Assembly (NCBI GenBank): GCA_022866885.1
Contig: JALHWS010000065.1
Location: forward strand, 1-14,935
Direction: 5' to 3'
Length of the DNA stretch: 14,935 nucleotides
Source of the DNA: Candidatus Microgenomates bacterium
GTDB taxonomy: Bacteria > Patescibacteriota > Microgenomatia > 2-02-FULL-39-11
Within the stretch, counting starts at the first letter, position 1. The number at the start of each line of letters is the position of its first letter. Positions 13,671 through 14,935 of this stretch are shown in pieces. Under the pieces are notes generated by a model, which saw only the letters and a program-made list of their open reading frames with translations, was not told the DNA's origin and made no database searches. Position numbers and translations under genes: made by a program.

Positions 13671-14935
13671 AAATTACTGCCTGCCAATCGCTGTCTGATA
13701 ACCTTTCGCCAAACGGCCGGGTAAACTCGAAGTAGCTGTAAACAACGCCTCGGGTCAGCCTCGTCCCATTGGCGTCTTTGACGGCGACATAAATAATACT
13801 CGGGATGCCGGTGGCTTCGTATAAAATTTCCTTTTTTTGCAGAGTAACGGCCGTATGGACATCGGCGATCAGTCCGGCCCTGGCTTCCCTGGCTTTGATA
13901 TAAGAAAGGCTGGTTGAGGGCGGCGTAATAATATTGTTTAATCCTACCACCCCAAGCCGTAATTTCTCAAAATCTTCATCGGAAATCACCGTATTTTGCA
14001 GCTCTTTTTCCGCCAGAGTCTTGAAGAAAGTGAAACTCTCGACCATCTGATCCGCTTTCCATTTCTGCTCCTCGGGCATAACGCCATTTTTCTCCAAACC
14101 ATCTTTAGTCATCTTCGCCAAAGCTATTACCCGGTTCAAAAATACCAAATTCGGTTCGACATAACCTTTGGGCACTGCCGGCGGAGTCGGTTGTTCTCCT
14201 CCGCCGCCAAGTTCCGCATAAGACTGTTTGGCATATAAAAGCGTGTCATGCCGCAGTTCCGTCCATGATCCCAAAGCAGTATTCAGATCTTTATCATTCC
14301 AGGAATCCGTCTGCATAAACTGTGGGTAACCTTCGGCGAACTTGGTAAAAAGCGATTTTAATGTATAAAGCCATGACCAGTATAGGTTTTGCGTCCAGGC
14401 TTTACTGTCAAAACCGTTGAAAACTTTCTCCAGTTTCTGTTTTTCCTTAGCGATCACTTTATCGGAATCCGGCGCATTTTCTTTGACCCACTGGTCAAGG
14501 TAAATCTGAGCCTGAGAACCTCCGAAAATACTCATTGGCATAAGAGCTGTCGGGATTGAAGGCAGTTTTTGGCCGGTTTCAGCATCAGGCGCTTCGTCTC
14601 CCTGGGTAAGGGTAGAAAAGATGAAACTGTCCGGGATAAACCGTTGTCCCATGAAACGGAAGCCTTTGGTTTTCGCCAAAGCTTCCTGTTTCGTCTCATC
14701 CGAACCAACTAAAACTATTGATGATTGGATCAGCGGACCGGGTAGTTTCTTCACTTCATCGGTAAACTGTTTTAATTTATCAGCGGAGGTAATGTCTTCA
14801 AATACCACGCTGTCACCGTAAACTTTCTTCACCAAATCACGATAATCATATACTGTCAGGTCATCACTTTTACCCACGAAGAAAACTGTCGGTAAGTAAA
14901 TATTTTCCCACAGAGTCAGGGCTTTTTGATTTTCC
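13606..14935 (-). CDS. DUF3160 protein (N-terminus beyond the window)
   Basis: The frame is open to the window edge, giving the C-terminal 442 residues; the GTG at 14877 is internal (preceded in frame by YLPTVFFVG) and not the start. Family-like signatures are TVFFVGKSDDLT, GFRFMGQRFIPDSFIF, a WSWLYTLKSLF helix region, YVEPNLVFLNRV and the closing VVYSYFEF.RP...RLSDSDW. DUF3160 proteins are usually longer than this and exported; their activity is not known to me. A Gly/Pro linker (about LGGGGEQPTPPAVP) interrupts the middle. It is the first gene of a pair with the Memo protein. Confidence 0.75.
   Translation of the reverse strand, partial: ENQKALTLWENIYLPTVFFVGKSDDLTVYDYRDLVKKVYGDSVVFEDITSADKLKQFTDEVKKLPGPLIQSSIVLVGSDETKQEALAKTKGFRFMGQRFIPDSFIFSTLTQGDEAPDAETGQKLPSIPTALMPMSIFGGSQAQIYLDQWVKENAPDSDKVIAKEKQKLEKVFNGFDSKAWTQNLYWSWLYTLKSLFTKFAEGYPQFMQTDSWNDKDLNTALGSWTELRHDTLLYAKQSYAELGGGGEQPTPPAVPKGYVEPNLVFLNRVIALAKMTKDGLEKNGVMPEEQKWKADQMVESFTFFKTLAEKELQNTVISDEDFEKLRLGVVGLNNIITPPSTSLSYIKAREARAGLIADVHTAVTLQKKEILYEATGIPSIIYVAVKDANGTRLTRGVVYSYFEFTRPFGERLSDSDWQAVIYEGKTSFPIPQAPSWVKALEK

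Noticed and set aside
1..14935. UGA recoding to glycine as in Gracilibacteria/SR1
   Set aside because: TGA ends the left-edge gene, metK and the gene at 10199 at sensible positions, and no conserved protein contains an in-frame TGA.

Overview
The window looks like a chromosomal piece of a Candidate Phyla Radiation (Patescibacteria) bacterium, most likely a Microgenomates-type lineage. This rests on four things: an archaeal-type class I lysyl-tRNA synthetase, very tight gene packing, several exported proteins of the anchor-plus-linker kind common in CPR genomes, and palindromic repeats inserted inside coding genes. TGA acts as a stop (left-edge gene, metK, the gene at 10199), so the UGA-glycine code of Gracilibacteria/SR1 does not apply. 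The lineage is inferred from gene content, not from a marker tree.

Layout. Bases 1-279 hold the 3' end of a membrane-protein gene, facing secA (287-3019, minus). A plus-strand gene (3188-4654) and a minus-strand gene (4638-6014) converge and overlap at their ends. They encode divergent paralogs of a PP-loop-like family whose motifs (GKDS, SNEQS, RWCxxCxxC) resemble MurL, the UDP-MurNAc-L-Ala-L-Glu epimerase. The minus-strand copy ends a compact operon lysS (class I) - HD-domain hydrolase - MurL-like. Upstream are greA with a strong terminator, tRNA-Glu(CTC) on the plus strand, and metK on the minus strand.

From 10199 to 12245 the plus strand encodes three envelope or exported proteins: a single-pass protein with an Ig-like outer domain, a secreted DUF5666-like protein, and a secreted matrixin-like zinc peptidase. 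The last has its own consensus promoter and a perfect Shine-Dalgarno. The gap 12246-12734 carries two inverted copies of a TGTCATTGCGAG repeat around a decayed 3' remnant of a GIY-YIG endonuclease. The right end is a minus-strand pair: a DUF3160 protein (cut by the window edge) and a membrane-anchored Memo-family protein.

Three themes stand out. (1) The convergent MurL-like pair is the best candidate for undescribed biochemistry, plausibly in cell-wall precursor synthesis. (2) Palindromic repeat elements lie in frame inside three genes (secA, the HD gene, the Memo gene), each time adding a short peptide at a tolerant position, and similar repeats occupy the one large gap. (3) Promoter -10 elements sit 6-9 nt before the start codons of secA, lysS, metK and the gene at 10199, which predicts leaderless or near-leaderless mRNAs, while the peptidase gene uses a classical Shine-Dalgarno.
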